Below are positions 1-7,459 of a DNA stretch of 11,012 bases, one piece after another. The translations under genes and the position numbers were made by a program. The first letter of the stretch is position 1. The number at the start of each line of letters is the position of its first letter. Under the pieces are notes generated by a model. The model had not been told where the DNA came from. It did no database searches and saw only the letters and a program-made list of their open reading frames with translations. Source of the DNA: Rudaea sp. (GTDB lineage: Bacteria > Pseudomonadota > Gammaproteobacteria > Xanthomonadales > Rhodanobacteraceae); the NCBI GenBank assembly GCA_025934455.1, contig JAICYA010000032.1:1-11012 (forward strand), read 5' to 3'.

Positions 1-836
1 TAATTCTGCAGTGTGCGCAGGATCACGCGTACTGCTTCGTCGCTGCTGAAGTTGCTCACGGTCATTCCGCCGGCGAATGTCGTCTTCAAGCGCAGCCTGG
101 CGCCGTAGGGAATCGCGTTCGCTGGACCCGTCGGACTGCCGTAGTGACTGCCCGGATGCACGTAGGAACCCGCTCGCATGCGGGAATTCGGCAACGCGAA
201 CCTCAACGAATGGCCGAGATCGCCATTCGCGATCTGGGTCGCGGCGTACACGTCATCGGGCGTGAACAGCATCGTGCCGATTGGAAATCCTGCGGCATCG
301 GTGCTGGTACAGCCGTCGCCACGTCCTTCCGGCGGGTAAACGAGATTCAGGTGCCAGCGGATCATGCAGGTCGAATGCAGGCCACTGCTGTCGACGCCGG
401 TCTGATAAGACTCGTACAGGGTGTTGCCCAGTACCACGGACAGATGGCAGTCGTAGCCACCCGCGTAATCGCATGAAGTGTAATCGGCGACGCCTTCCAC
501 CGCGCCGATCGCCGGCACCGGAAACGGGTATCCGGTTTCGCAATCCGTCGTGTAATACCCCGAGTTCTTCACCAAGGGCTGATTCGCGTAGCCGACCCAC
601 GAGGCATACAGCAGGTGCATCGAGAAATCCAACTGGAACGATGTGCTGCCCGAACCCCAGCCGACACTGGCAGTCGTCATGACGCTGGAATTGGAGTCCG
701 GCGTCAATCCCGAAATATTCTGGTTCCAGATTGCGCCGGGTGGGAAATGTGCGTGCACGCGCTGCGGTGGCGCGGTCTGCGCGACCGCGAAGTGCGCGCA
801 AAGCAAGAACAGCAATGGCTGGACGACGATGCGCAC
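1..836 (-). CDS. Secreted protein of unknown function, GTG start, C-terminus beyond the left edge
   Basis: An open frame of 278 codons runs from GTG 836 off the left edge; the two remaining bases begin a TA- codon. The start is supported by GGAGAG at 842-847, five bases upstream. Residues 1-19 form a signal peptide (charged start, hydrophobic core PLLFLLCAHFAVA) with likely cleavage before QTAPP. The mature part is rich in Gly, Tyr, Ser and Trp and has cysteines at 99, 122, 130, 157 and 176, so disulfides are plausible. Motifs: LYESYQTG (140-147), PPEGRGDGCTSTDAAGFPIG (168-187), HSLRFALPNSRMRAGSYVHP (209-228), and ANAIPYGARLRLK (239-251). From memory these match a family of uncharacterised secreted proteins in Proteobacteria and Actinobacteria whose C-terminal part continues with a Tyr-Gly motif after the point where this frame is cut. 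No catalytic function is known to me. It lies 83 bases after the DUF2058 gene on the same strand and may be co-transcribed with it. Confidence 0.82.
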   Translation of the reverse strand, partial: MRIVVQPLLFLLCAHFAVAQTAPPQRVHAHFPPGAIWNQNISGLTPDSNSSVMTTASVGWGSGSTSFQLDFSMHLLYASWVGYANQPLVKNSGYYTTDCETGYPFPVPAIGAVEGVADYTSCDYAGGYDCHLSVVLGNTLYESYQTGVDSSGLHSTCMIRWHLNLVYPPEGRGDGCTSTDAAGFPIGTMLFTPDDVYAATQIANGDLGHSLRFALPNSRMRAGSYVHPGSHYGSPTGPANAIPYGARLRLKTTFAGGMTVSNFSSDEAVRVILRTLQN

Positions 837-841
837 GCGGG

Positions 842-847
842 CTCTCC
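842..847 (-). promoter_or_regulatory. Ribosome binding site for the GTG-started secreted protein
   Basis: GGAGAG on the minus strand lies five bases before GTG 836 and decides that start. No in-frame ATG fits the signal peptide better. The overlapping minus-strand frame beginning at 849 encodes Arg-rich sequence without a signal peptide and is a shadow. Confidence 0.7.
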
Positions 848-919
848 AAGGACAGCAGGCGCGCGCAACGATATCCCGACAGCCGTTATCGGCCCGTGCA
901 GGAAATCACAGTTCGAGCA

Positions 920-1456
920 TCACCACATAAGATCCGCCGGCACGTCATCCTCGGCCGGCGCGTTCGGATCACACAGCAGCACAAGGGAGTCGGGCTGGAT
1001 CGCCTGTGCCTGCATCGCGATCTCTCGCGTCACCAGCAGATAGCGCCCGGCGAGCTGCGCCACGGCCAGTTCGCCGCGGTTGAGTTTTTCGAGTTGTTCC
1101 TTGGTGCAATAGATGCGGCGGATCTTGTTGCCGTGCGGAAAATGGCGAGGCACGTCGGCATCCGCGGAATTCAGCGATTTGCCCGCGAGCAAAGTCGCCA
1201 GCTTCTGCTTGCGCTCCTTCTTCTCGCGCGCGATGCGCTCGGCCTCGCGCTGCGCCTGCTCGCGCTCGTCGCGCTCGATGTTGGCGCGCTGCGCGTAGGC
1301 GCGCGCAAGGTCGATTTCCGCTTCCTTGCGTTTGGGCAATTGCGGCTTGGCATGCACATGCGTCTTGGGCTTGCCGGCAGCGGTCGGCTTCGGCTTTTCC
1401 GCGGACTTCTTGACGAATCCGGCCTTCAGAAGCTGGTCACGTAGCGATTCAGACAT
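920..1456 (-). CDS. DUF2058 family protein, YaiL-like
   Basis: 178 residues, close to the roughly 180 residues of E. coli YaiL. The N-terminus MSESLRDQLLKAGFVKK and the C-terminal block FPHGNKIRRIYCTKEQLEKL (106-125), followed by RGELAVAQLAGRYLLV, are the family's hallmarks. Between them a Lys/Arg/Glu-rich stretch (about 42-90) looks like a long charged helix or coiled coil. There is no signal peptide or membrane segment, so it should be cytoplasmic. The family is often annotated as a nucleoprotein or polynucleotide-associated enzyme, but its biochemical role is not established. It starts eight bases after the slyX stop with no convincing Shine-Dalgarno, which suggests translation coupled to slyX. 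Family assignment is firm; function is open. Confidence 0.9.
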   Translation of the reverse strand: MSESLRDQLLKAGFVKKSAEKPKPTAAGKPKTHVHAKPQLPKRKEAEIDLARAYAQRANIERDEREQAQREAERIAREKKERKQKLATLLAGKSLNSADADVPRHFPHGNKIRRIYCTKEQLEKLNRGELAVAQLAGRYLLVTREIAMQAQAIQPDSLVLLCDPNAPAEDDVPADLMW

Positions 1457-1464
1457 AACCGTGG

Positions 1465-1680
1465 TCAGTAATGCGGCGGAGGCGGTTCATCCTGCGCATC
1501 GTGCGCCAGTACCGCGTTCACGCGTCCGAGTTCGCCACGAAACTGCGCGATCTCGCGCTGCAATTCCAGCAGGAGGCGATCTTGTGCGGCAACCGTCGCA
1601 TCCAGCGACTGCACGGTCTGGTCCAGGAACGCGATGCGCGTTTCCAGTTCCGTCAGACGTTCTTCGAGCGACGTGCTCAT
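1465..1680 (-). CDS. slyX: SlyX family protein
   Basis: 71 residues, the usual size for SlyX. It begins MSTSLEERLTELETRIAFLD, continues with QTVQSLDATVAAQDRLLLEL and ends in the family's short Pro-rich tail and His-Tyr (EPPPPHY). Heptad-like spacing of Leu and Ile over residues 5-60 indicates an almost wholly coiled-coil protein. SlyX is widespread in Gammaproteobacteria and its role is unknown; the name comes from its position beside slyD. The ATG lies one base after the TGA of the upstream nucleotide-sugar dehydrogenase (TGA G ATG), so translation probably depends on re-initiation. No clear separate Shine-Dalgarno is visible. Confidence 0.9.
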   Translation of the reverse strand: MSTSLEERLTELETRIAFLDQTVQSLDATVAAQDRLLLELQREIAQFRGELGRVNAVLAHDAQDEPPPPHY

Positions 1681-1681
1681 C

Positions 1682-2968
1682 TCACAAACGTCCGTCGGTG
1701 GCAGCGGCGGGCAGCAGATATTTCACGTCGTAGATCACTGCATTCGGCTTGGCGAACGCGCGCACGCCGGCAGCGCCAAGTTCGCGGAACTGCCGATGCG
1801 CGACAGCGAGCACGATCGCGTCGTACGTCTGCGCCGTCGGCGCGTCGATGGGACGGATAGCGCATTCACGCTCGCATTCGTCCTTGTCCGCCCACGGATC
1901 GAACACGTCGACCTGCGCATGGCAGGCACGCAGTTCGTCGACGATTTCGCGCACGCGCGTGTTGCGCAGATCGGGGCAGTTTTCCTTGAACGTGATGCCA
2001 AGCACGAGGATGCGGCTGCCGACCACGTCGATGCGCTTGAGCGCCATCAGGCGCAGGATTTGCGCGGCGACGTGCGCGCTCATGCCCTCGTTGATGCGGC
2101 GCGCGGCGCTGATCAATTCAGGATAGTGGCGCGCCTCGCTGGCCTTGTGGATCAGGTAATACGGATCGACGCCAATGCAATGGCCGCCGACGAGACCGGG
2201 GCGGAATTTGAGGAAATTCCATTTCGTGCCGGCCGCTTCGAGCACGGCCTCGGTATCGATGCCGAGCTTGGCGAAGATCAGCGCGAGTTCGTTGACCAGG
2301 GCGATATTGACGTCGCGCTGCGTGTTCTCGATCGCCTTGGCCGCCTCGGCCACGCGGATGCTCGGCGCGCGATGCGTGCCGGCGCTCACGATGCGCCGGT
2401 AAAGCGCGTCGACGAATTCCGCCGCCTCGGGCGTCGAGCCCGACGTGACCTTGACGATGTCGGACAGGCGTCGCTGCCTGTCGCCGGGATTGATCCGTTC
2501 CGGACTGTAGCCCACGAAGAAGTCCACATTGAAACGCAGGCTGGAAACGCGCTCGAGCACCGGCACGCAGACGTCTTCCGTCGCGCCGGGATACACGGTC
2601 GATTCGTAGATCACCACGTCGCCGCGCTTGAGCACCGCGGCTATGGTTTCGCTCGCGGATACGAGCGGCGACAGGTCCGGCATCTTGTGCGGCGTCACCG
2701 GCGTCGGCACGGCGACGATGTATACATTGCAGTCTCGCAGCGCCGCCGCGTCCGCGCTGTAGCGCAGCTTTTTCGCGGACGCCAGCTCCGCCGCGTCCGC
2801 CTCACCGGTGGAGTCGCGCCCGGCGCCGAGTTCGGCCACGCGCGCCGGATTGCGGTCGTAACCGAGGGTCAGAAATTCGCGGCCGAGCGCCACGGCCAGC
2901 GGCAGGCCGACGTAACCCAGCCCGATCACGCCGATGCGCGCATCGTCCAGACGCAGCGAAAAACTCAT
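1682..2968 (-). CDS. tviB: UDP-N-acetylhexosamine 6-dehydrogenase, TviB/VipA type
   Basis: 428 residues, normal for the UDP-GlcNAc/UDP-GalNAc dehydrogenase branch (TviB, WbpA, WecC). These enzymes perform a two-step NAD-dependent oxidation at C6 to a UDP-N-acetylhexosaminuronic acid used in capsules, O-antigens and enterobacterial-type polymers. Seen in the sequence: Rossmann motif [13 protein letters not shown] (13-25), PTPVTP (88-93), YESTVYPG (121-128), [10 protein letters not shown] (154-163), and the active-site block [16 protein letters not shown] (258-273) with catalytic Cys264. The C-terminal domain has [16 protein letters not shown] and [16 protein letters not shown] and [10 protein letters not shown] favour the TviB branch over UDP-glucose dehydrogenase; whether the substrate is UDP-GlcNAc, UDP-GalNAc or UDP-ManNAc cannot be read from sequence. 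ATG 2968 overlaps the ugd stop in an ATGA. In-frame extension upstream to 3133 reads Arg-rich antisense of ugd coding sequence and is rejected. Confidence 0.9.
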   Translation of the reverse strand: MSFSLRLDDARIGVIGLGYVGLPLAVALGREFLTLGYDRNPARVAELGAGRDSTGEADAAELASAKKLRYSADAAALRDCNVYIVAVPTPVTPHKMPDLSPLVSASETIAAVLKRGDVVIYESTVYPGATEDVCVPVLERVSSLRFNVDFFVGYSPERINPGDRQRRLSDIVKVTSGSTPEAAEFVDALYRRIVSAGTHRAPSIRVAEAAKAIENTQRDVNIALVNELALIFAKLGIDTEAVLEAAGTKWNFLKFRPGLVGGHCIGVDPYYLIHKASEARHYPELISAARRINEGMSAHVAAQILRLMALKRIDVVGSRILVLGITFKENCPDLRNTRVREIVDELRACHAQVDVFDPWADKDECERECAIRPIDAPTAQTYDAIVLAVAHRQFRELGAAGVRAFAKPNAVIYDVKYLLPAAATDGRL

Positions 2969-4314
2969 GCGGGCCGTCCATCGCGCAGGCTGCGGCCGCG
3001 GCCGATGCCGTAGTAGGCGATGCCCGCGGCTTCGGCGGCAGCCGGCTCGTAGATGTTGCGCCCATCGAATACGACGTGGGCGCGCAAGGCGGATTTGATG
3101 CGCGTGAAGTCCGGGCTCCAGAACGCCTTCCATTCGGTGACCACGATCAGCGCGTCGGCGCCTTCGAGCGCCGCGTACATCTCCTCGCAGAGCACGAGGT
3201 CGGCGCGCTTGCCATACAAGCGCTGTGCTTCGTCGCGCGCTTCCGGATCGAACGCACGCACCTTCGCACCGGCGGACCAGAGCTGCTCGAGCAAACGCCG
3301 GCTCGGCGCTTCGCGCATGTCGTCAGTGTTTGGCTTGAACGCAAGTCCCCACAACGCGATGGTCTTGCCGGAAAGCTTGCCGGCGAAATGCCGGTTCAGC
3401 AGTTCGAAGAGTTTTTCCTTCTGGTTGCGGTTGACGGTTTCCACCGCATCGAGCACGCGTGCCTCGTAGCCATGGCTGCGCGCGATACGCTCCAGCGCCT
3501 GCACATCTTTCGGGAAACACGAACCGCCGTAGCCGGCACCGGGATAGATGAAGGAGTAGCCGATGCGCGGATCCGAACCGATGCCGTGGCGCACGAGCTC
3601 GATGTCGGCGCCGACGCGCTCGGCGATGTTCGCCATCTCGTTCATGAAGCTGATCTTCGTCGCCAGCATCGCATTCGCCGCGTACTTGGTCAGCTCGGCC
3701 GAACGCGTATCCATCAGCACGATGCGTTCGTGATTGCGGTTGAACGGCGCGTACAACGCCTTCAATTGCTCGATCGCGCGCGTGCTGTTCGAACCGACGA
3801 CGATGCGGTCCGGACGCATGCAATCCTTGACTGCGTCTCCTTCCTTCAGGAATTCCGGATTGGAAACGACCTCGAATTCGTGCTTCGCATCGCGTCGCGA
3901 CAGTTCGCCCGCGATCGCCGCGCGGACACGGTCAGCGGTGCCGACCGGGACGGTGGACTTGTTCACGACCACGCGATAGCCGTCGATGTGCGCGCCGATC
4001 GTGCGCGCTACGGTGAGCACGTGCGACAGGTCCGCGCTGCCGTCTTCGTCCGGCGGCGTGCCGACGGCGATGAACAGCATCTGGCCGTGGGCAATCCCGT
4101 GCGCGGCATCGGTGGTGAATTTCAGGCGTCCGGCAGCGCGGTTGGACTCGACGAGTTCGGCCAGGCCCGGCTCGTAGATCGGCATCTTGCCGCGTTCCAG
4201 ATCCGCGATCTTGGCCGCGTCCACGTCGACGCAGACGACATCGTTGCCAACCTCGGCCAGACAGGTCCCGGTCACCAGGCCCACGTAACCGGTACCGAAC
4301 AGGGTTATCCGCAT
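2965..4314 (-). CDS. ugd: UDP-glucose 6-dehydrogenase
   Basis: 449 residues, the standard length of bacterial class I UDP-glucose dehydrogenases. It oxidises UDP-glucose to UDP-glucuronate with two NAD, supplying exopolysaccharide, capsule or lipid A modification. Motifs in order: [20 protein letters not shown] (1-20) for NAD binding, VDVDAAKI (30-37), [10 protein letters not shown] (83-92), NKSTVPVGT (118-126), SNPEFLKEG (151-159), [17 protein letters not shown] (210-226), and the catalytic [12 protein letters not shown] (259-270) with Cys266. The C-terminal UDP-binding domain has [21 protein letters not shown] 4314 is chosen because the protein then begins exactly at the Rossmann strand; extension to 4602 would cross the fkpA terminator and read fkpA antisense. 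The Shine-Dalgarno is weak. It overlaps the next dehydrogenase by four bases, so the pair is translationally coupled. Confidence 0.95.
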   Translation of the reverse strand: MRITLFGTGYVGLVTGTCLAEVGNDVVCVDVDAAKIADLERGKMPIYEPGLAELVESNRAAGRLKFTTDAAHGIAHGQMLFIAVGTPPDEDGSADLSHVLTVARTIGAHIDGYRVVVNKSTVPVGTADRVRAAIAGELSRRDAKHEFEVVSNPEFLKEGDAVKDCMRPDRIVVGSNSTRAIEQLKALYAPFNRNHERIVLMDTRSAELTKYAANAMLATKISFMNEMANIAERVGADIELVRHGIGSDPRIGYSFIYPGAGYGGSCFPKDVQALERIARSHGYEARVLDAVETVNRNQKEKLFELLNRHFAGKLSGKTIALWGLAFKPNTDDMREAPSRRLLEQLWSAGAKVRAFDPEARDEAQRLYGKRADLVLCEEMYAALEGADALIVVTEWKAFWSPDFTRIKSALRAHVVFDGRNIYEPAAAEAAGIAYYGIGRGRSLRDGRPA

Positions 4315-4345
4315 CGCAATTCCCGGCGCGCTTGGAAGAACGCGC

Positions 4346-4351
4346 ATTGTA
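4346..4351 (-). promoter_or_regulatory. Possible -10 box for ugd
   Basis: TACAAT on the minus strand lies between the fkpA terminator and ugd and would give a leader of about 25 bases. A -35 at the right distance is poor (pyrimidine-rich sequence from the terminator T tract). This is the only space between the terminator and ugd, so some promoter is expected here unless ugd depends on read-through from fkpA. Confidence 0.3.
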
Positions 4352-4367
4352 CCAAGCCGCGGAAACG

Positions 4368-4394
4368 AAAAAGGCGCGGTTGCCCGCGCCTTTT
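4368..4394 (-). terminator. Intrinsic terminator of fkpA
   Basis: An inverted repeat GGCGCGG (4373-4379) / CCGCGCC (4384-4390) with a four-base loop is flanked by an A run (4368-4372) and a T run (4391-4394). Read on the minus strand it is a GC stem followed by five U, starting 22 bases after the fkpA stop. The symmetrical A and T tracts would let it work in both directions. Confidence 0.85.
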
Positions 4395-4415
4395 CGCTGC
4401 CGATGCGGACTTGGA

Positions 4416-5249
4416 TCAGTCCTTCTTCGGCGCCGCCGGAGCGGCTGCTTCCGGCTTGTCGATGCTGATCAGGGTGACGTCGAAGATCAGGGTCGCATCC
4501 GGGCCGATCTGCGGCGGGCCGTGCTCGCCGTAAGCCAGCTTGGCCGGAATGAAGAACTTGTATTCCGAACCGACCGGCATCAACTGCAGGCCTTCGGTCC
4601 AACCCGGGATCACGTTCGCGAGCGGGAACTTGGCCGGCTGGCCGCGCTTGATCGAGCTGTCGAATTCGGTGCCGTCGATCTTGGTGCCGACATAGTTCAC
4701 GGTGACGCTGTCGGTCTTGACCGGCTTGGCGCCCTTGCCTTCCTTGACCACTTCGTATTGCAGGCCGGAGGCGGTGACTTTCACGCCCTTCTTGGCCTTG
4801 TTCTTGGCGAGGAACTCATCACCGGCTTTCTGGTTGGTTTCGGCTTCCGCCTTCATCTTGGCCTGCTGCTCGCCGCGCAGCTTTTCCATGAAGTCCTGGC
4901 GCACGGCCAGCGCTTCGGGTTCGGTCAGCGTGGTCTTCTCGCCCTTGAGCGTGGCTTCCAGCGCCTTGATCACGACATTGACGTCGATGTCGTCCTTGAT
5001 CGAACCCAGGCCGCGGCCAACGTCCATGCCGACCATGTAGCTGTACTCGGCTTTCTTGTCACCCTTGAACTTGGCGTCGATGGCAGCCTTGTCGACCGCG
5101 GGCGCGGCAGCAGCCGCAGGCGCGGCATGCGCAGCCGGGGCGTGTGCAGCCGGGGCGGCCGGCTTGGTGTCGGCAGCACCGGCGGAACCGGCGGCGAGCG
5201 CAGCGGCGACGGCCGCGGCGGTCAGGGACTTGCGCAAAAACTTCGTCAT
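4416..5249 (-). CDS. fkpA: FKBP-type peptidyl-prolyl cis-trans isomerase, FkpA/Mip type, periplasmic
   Basis: 277 residues. A signal peptide (MTKFLRKSL, then an Ala-rich core, cleavage near SAGA/AD at 24-26) is followed by an Ala/Pro/His-rich linker (about 27-51), an FKBP_N dimerisation region ([17 protein letters not shown], 65-81, and a long helix to about 150), and a C-terminal FKBP domain (about 160-265). Expected FKBP active-site residues are present: Tyr186 in VNYVG, Phe196-Asp197 in TEFDSS, VIPGW (213-217), AYGEHG (239-244) and Phe256. The layout matches homodimeric FkpA and Mip chaperone/isomerases that help outer-membrane and periplasmic proteins fold. ATG 5249 is favoured by AGGAG at 5255-5259 and by the signal peptide; an in-frame start at 5390 would put the promoter inside the gene. 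The tail [11 protein letters not shown] is probably disordered. It diverges from yheS. Confidence 0.93.
   Translation of the reverse strand: MTKFLRKSLTAAAVAAALAAGSAGAADTKPAAPAAHAPAAHAAPAAAAAPAVDKAAIDAKFKGDKKAEYSYMVGMDVGRGLGSIKDDIDVNVVIKALEATLKGEKTTLTEPEALAVRQDFMEKLRGEQQAKMKAEAETNQKAGDEFLAKNKAKKGVKVTASGLQYEVVKEGKGAKPVKTDSVTVNYVGTKIDGTEFDSSIKRGQPAKFPLANVIPGWTEGLQLMPVGSEYKFFIPAKLAYGEHGPPQIGPDATLIFDVTLISIDKPEAAAPAAPKKD
5128..5157. repeat. Two tandem 15-base repeats in the fkpA linker
   Basis: Two adjacent 15-base units (5128-5142 and 5143-5157) differ at one position. They encode an Ala/Pro/His five-residue unit repeated in the linker after the signal peptide. Such in-frame repeats can change in number without disturbing the reading frame. 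Confidence 0.65.
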
Positions 5250-5314
5250 GTGTGCTCCTGGATGGATGGTATTGCCGGTCTCGCGGCAAGCCTGAAAAAT
5301 CGTAATGGCCGCGT

Positions 5315-5343
5315 ATTGTGCGGTTCCGGACCGCCGAAGGCAA
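5315..5343 (-). promoter_or_regulatory. Probable sigma70 promoter of fkpA
   Basis: On the minus strand, TTGCCT (5338-5343) and CACAAT (5315-5320) are separated by 17 bases; each matches the consensus at four of six positions. Transcription would begin near 5308 and give a leader of about 60 bases before ATG 5249. This is the best pair I can see in the intergenic region, though not a strong one. Confidence 0.4.
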
Positions 5344-5394
5344 ACGGGTTTGGATTGGACTGCATCCAGCCGGCAGGGTTCCCCGCCCATGCGT

Positions 5395-5400
5395 TAAAAT
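5395..5400 (+). promoter_or_regulatory. -10-like box directly before yheS, implying a leaderless mRNA
   Basis: TAAAAT lies only six bases before ATG 5407, so a start seven bases downstream of the box would fall on or next to the A of the ATG. No Shine-Dalgarno occurs in the bases before the ATG. There is no good -35 at 16-18 bases, which lowers confidence. Confidence 0.4.
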
Positions 5401-5406
5401 TCGCGG

Positions 5407-7290
5407 ATGATTCGCTTCGATAGCCTCACCCTGCGCCGTGGGCCGCAGATCCTGCTGGACAACGTCGACCTGGCCTTGCACGCCGGCTGGCGCGTGGGCA
5501 TCACTGGCCGCAACGGTGCCGGAAAATCAAGCCTTCTCGCCCTGGTCGCCGGAGAACTGGCGCCGGACGCCGGGCATTTCGAGCGTCCGGCCAACTGGGC
5601 GATGGCGTGGGTGCGCCAGGAAGTGCCGGCGCTGGAATCCACCGCGCTCGATTACGTGCTCGATGGCGATGCCGAACTGCGCGCGATCGAACGCGACCTC
5701 GTCGCCGCCGAAGACGCCCACGACGGCATGCGCATCGCGCACCTGCACGAACGCCTGCACACGATCGGCGGCTACGCAGCGCCGGCGCGCGCCGGTGCCC
5801 TGCTGCATGGCCTGGGCTTCGCTGCCGGCGACGAAAATCGCCGTGTCGCGGAATTCTCCGGCGGCTGGCGCATGCGCCTGAACCTCGCGCAGGCGCTGAT
5901 GTGCCGCTCCGACCTGCTCCTGCTCGACGAGCCGACCAATCACCTCGATCTCGATGCCGTGCTGTGGCTGCAGGATTGGCTGGCGCGGTACCCGGGTACC
6001 TTGCTGCTGATCTCGCACGACCGCGAGTTCCTCGATGCCGTCGTCACCCATGTGCTGGCCATCGCCGAGCGTCGCGCGGATCTGTTCACGGGCGATCTGA
6101 CCGGCTACGAACGCAAGCGCGCCGAGCAACTGACGCAACAGTCCGCTGCCTTCGAAAAACAACAGCGCGAACGCGCGCACCTGCAGCATTTCGTCGACCG
6201 TTTCCGCGCCAAGGCGACCAAGGCACGGCAGGCGCAAAGCCGCATCAAGGCATTGGAGCGCATGGTCGAGATCGCACCAGTGCGCGCCGCATCGACGATC
6301 CAGTTCGAATTCCGCGAACCCGCGCGCCTGCCCGCGCCCCTGCTCAAGCTCGACGCCGCCGCCGCCGGTTACGGCGAGCGCCGCGTCCTCGATGACATCA
6401 CCCTGATTCTCGCCCCCGGCGATCGCATCGCCCTGCTCGGCGCAAATGGCGCGGGCAAATCCACGCTGGTGAAATTGCTGGCCGGGCAAATCGCGCCACT
6501 GGCCGGCGAACGCATCGCGGCAAAGGATCTGGCCATCGGCTACTTCGCCCAGCACCAGCTGGAGCAACTGGATTCATCCGCATCCGCGGTGGCGCACTTG
6601 CTGCGCCTGGATCCCGCGCTCGGCGAAAAAGCCGCGCGCGATTTCCTCGGCGGCTTCGGTTTCGCTGGCGAGCGGGCCCTGGAACCGGTGGCGCCATTTT
6701 CCGGCGGCGAGAAGGCGCGGCTGTGCCTCGCGCTGACGGTTTTCCAGCGGCCCAACCTGTTGCTGCTGGACGAACCGACCAACCACCTCGACCTCGACAT
6801 GCGCGAGGCATTGACCGAGGCGCTGAACGATTTCGCCGGCGCCGTGGTACTTGTAGCGCACGACCGCGCCCTGATCCGCGCCTGCTGCGACACGCTGCTA
6901 CATGTGGGCGCGGGACGCGTCGCGCCCTACGACGGCGATCTGGACGACTACGCACGCCAGGTGTTGCGTGCCGCAAACACGACTGCGACGACGCCCGACA
7001 AGCCCGCATCCGGCAACAAGCGTCGCGACGCACGCCGCGCCAATGCGGACGAACGTGCACGCCTGGCGACACTGCAGCAGGAGGCGCAGCGCCTGGAAAA
7101 GCGCATCGCCCAGGTCGAAGCCGACAAACGCCAGAACGATTCCGCACTGGCCGACCCGGCCCTCTACGACGTCAGCCAGTCCGCGCAGCTTCAAGGACTG
7201 ACGCGTCAGGCGTCAGCGCTATCGGCCGAGCTCGCAAAGCTTGAAGAACAATGGCTGTCTGCCCACGAAGCGCTGGAGCGCGAAACCTGA
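5407..7290 (+). CDS. yheS: ABC-F family ATPase YheS
   Basis: 627 residues, against about 637 for E. coli YheS, and alike along the whole length from memory. It is a soluble twin-ATPase ABC-F protein with no membrane domain; family members bind at the ribosomal E site and affect translation. First ATPase: Walker A GRNGAGKS (34-41), signature FSGGW (150-154), Walker B LLLLDEPTNHLDLD (170-183), His204. Linker (about 235-300) is charged and includes HFVDRFRAKATKARQAQSRI (261-280). Second ATPase: GANGAGKS (345-352), FSGGEKARL (431-439), LLLLDEPTNHLDLD (451-464). A C-terminal coiled coil (about 540-627) follows a low-complexity Thr/Pro/Ala stretch. All catalytic motifs are intact. The start has no Shine-Dalgarno. 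E. coli has yheS in the same chromosomal neighbourhood as fkpA and slyX, as here. Antibiotic resistance activity is not implied. Confidence 0.95.
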   Translation: MIRFDSLTLRRGPQILLDNVDLALHAGWRVGITGRNGAGKSSLLALVAGELAPDAGHFERPANWAMAWVRQEVPALESTALDYVLDGDAELRAIERDLVAAEDAHDGMRIAHLHERLHTIGGYAAPARAGALLHGLGFAAGDENRRVAEFSGGWRMRLNLAQALMCRSDLLLLDEPTNHLDLDAVLWLQDWLARYPGTLLLISHDREFLDAVVTHVLAIAERRADLFTGDLTGYERKRAEQLTQQSAAFEKQQRERAHLQHFVDRFRAKATKARQAQSRIKALERMVEIAPVRAASTIQFEFREPARLPAPLLKLDAAAAGYGERRVLDDITLILAPGDRIALLGANGAGKSTLVKLLAGQIAPLAGERIAAKDLAIGYFAQHQLEQLDSSASAVAHLLRLDPALGEKAARDFLGGFGFAGERALEPVAPFSGGEKARLCLALTVFQRPNLLLLDEPTNHLDLDMREALTEALNDFAGAVVLVAHDRALIRACCDTLLHVGAGRVAPYDGDLDDYARQVLRAANTTATTPDKPASGNKRRDARRANADERARLATLQQEAQRLEKRIAQVEADKRQNDSALADPALYDVSQSAQLQGLTRQASALSAELAKLEEQWLSAHEALERET

Positions 7291-7301
7291 CCGCCTCTGT
7301 G

Positions 7302-7327
7302 GCAAGCGCTGCATCTTGCTGTTTTTT
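7302..7327 (+). terminator. Probable intrinsic terminator of yheS
   Basis: GCAAG (7302-7306) pairs with CTTGC (7315-7319) around an eight-base loop, with a G-T pair extending the stem. It is followed almost at once by six T (7322-7327) and begins 12 bases after the yheS stop. The stem is short, so termination may be partial. Confidence 0.5.
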
Positions 7328-7388
7328 ATCGATTTACCGGCGAGATCGGCGCCACGGTTTCAGTGAATGAAGTTTTTGTTGAAGTCGC

Positions 7389-7416
7389 TTGACAAGTCTC
7401 GCCTAGGTGTTATACT
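7389..7416 (+). promoter_or_regulatory. Strong sigma70 promoter of the GntR/ABC operon
   Basis: A perfect TTGACA -35 (7389-7394) and TATACT -10 (7411-7416, five of six) are 16 bases apart. A start near 7423 gives a leader of about 37 bases to ATG 7460. It is the best promoter in the window and fits an operon held off by a repressor. Confidence 0.82.
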
Positions 7417-7428
7417 TAGATACAACAC
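7407..7428 (+). promoter_or_regulatory. Inverted-repeat operator over the -10 box, probably for the GntR repressor
   Basis: The outer arms GTGTT (7407-7411) and AACAC (7424-7428) are perfect complements, and inner TA/TA pairs (7413-7414 with 7421-7422) continue the dyad, giving eight paired positions of eleven. The site covers the -10 and the probable start, so bound protein would block RNA polymerase. Its AT-rich centre with GT/AC arms suits a dimeric GntR winged helix, and the regulator gene lies in the operon it would control. Autorepression is inferred. Confidence 0.65.
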
Positions 7429-7459
7429 TAGCACGTCAAATCACTGGACGGAGACAACC

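Noticed and set aside
253..849. Minus-strand frame of 198 codons at the left edge
   Set aside because: Overlaps the GTG-started secreted protein in a different frame; Arg-rich and without a signal peptide or domain.
837..919. Small dyad GCCG-ATAA-CGGC near 885 as a terminator after the DUF2058 gene
   Set aside because: The stem is only four base pairs and no T run follows, so I do not call a terminator. This leaves open whether the secreted protein gene is in the same transcript.
1634..3013. Long plus-strand open frame of 459 codons
   Set aside because: It is antisense to the TviB-like dehydrogenase and slyX, which carry full family motifs. Its product is rich in Arg, Asp and His without recognisable domains, as expected from high GC shadow frames.
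3076..4533. Plus-strand open frame of 485 codons opposite ugd
   Set aside because: Antisense shadow of ugd that also crosses the fkpA terminator; no motifs and no promoter or ribosome site.
4332..5423. Plus-strand open frame of 363 codons opposite fkpA
   Set aside because: Runs through the terminator, the fkpA coding region and the divergent promoter region; shadow of an evident fkpA.
5527..6567. Minus-strand open frame of 346 codons inside yheS
   Set aside because: Antisense to an ABC-F gene with all ATPase motifs intact; composition is typical of a shadow frame.
7291..7388. Possible small RNA or leader peptide between yheS and the GntR/ABC promoter
   Set aside because: Apart from the terminator-like hairpin at 7302-7327 I see no promoter, stable structure or short frame with a ribosome site.
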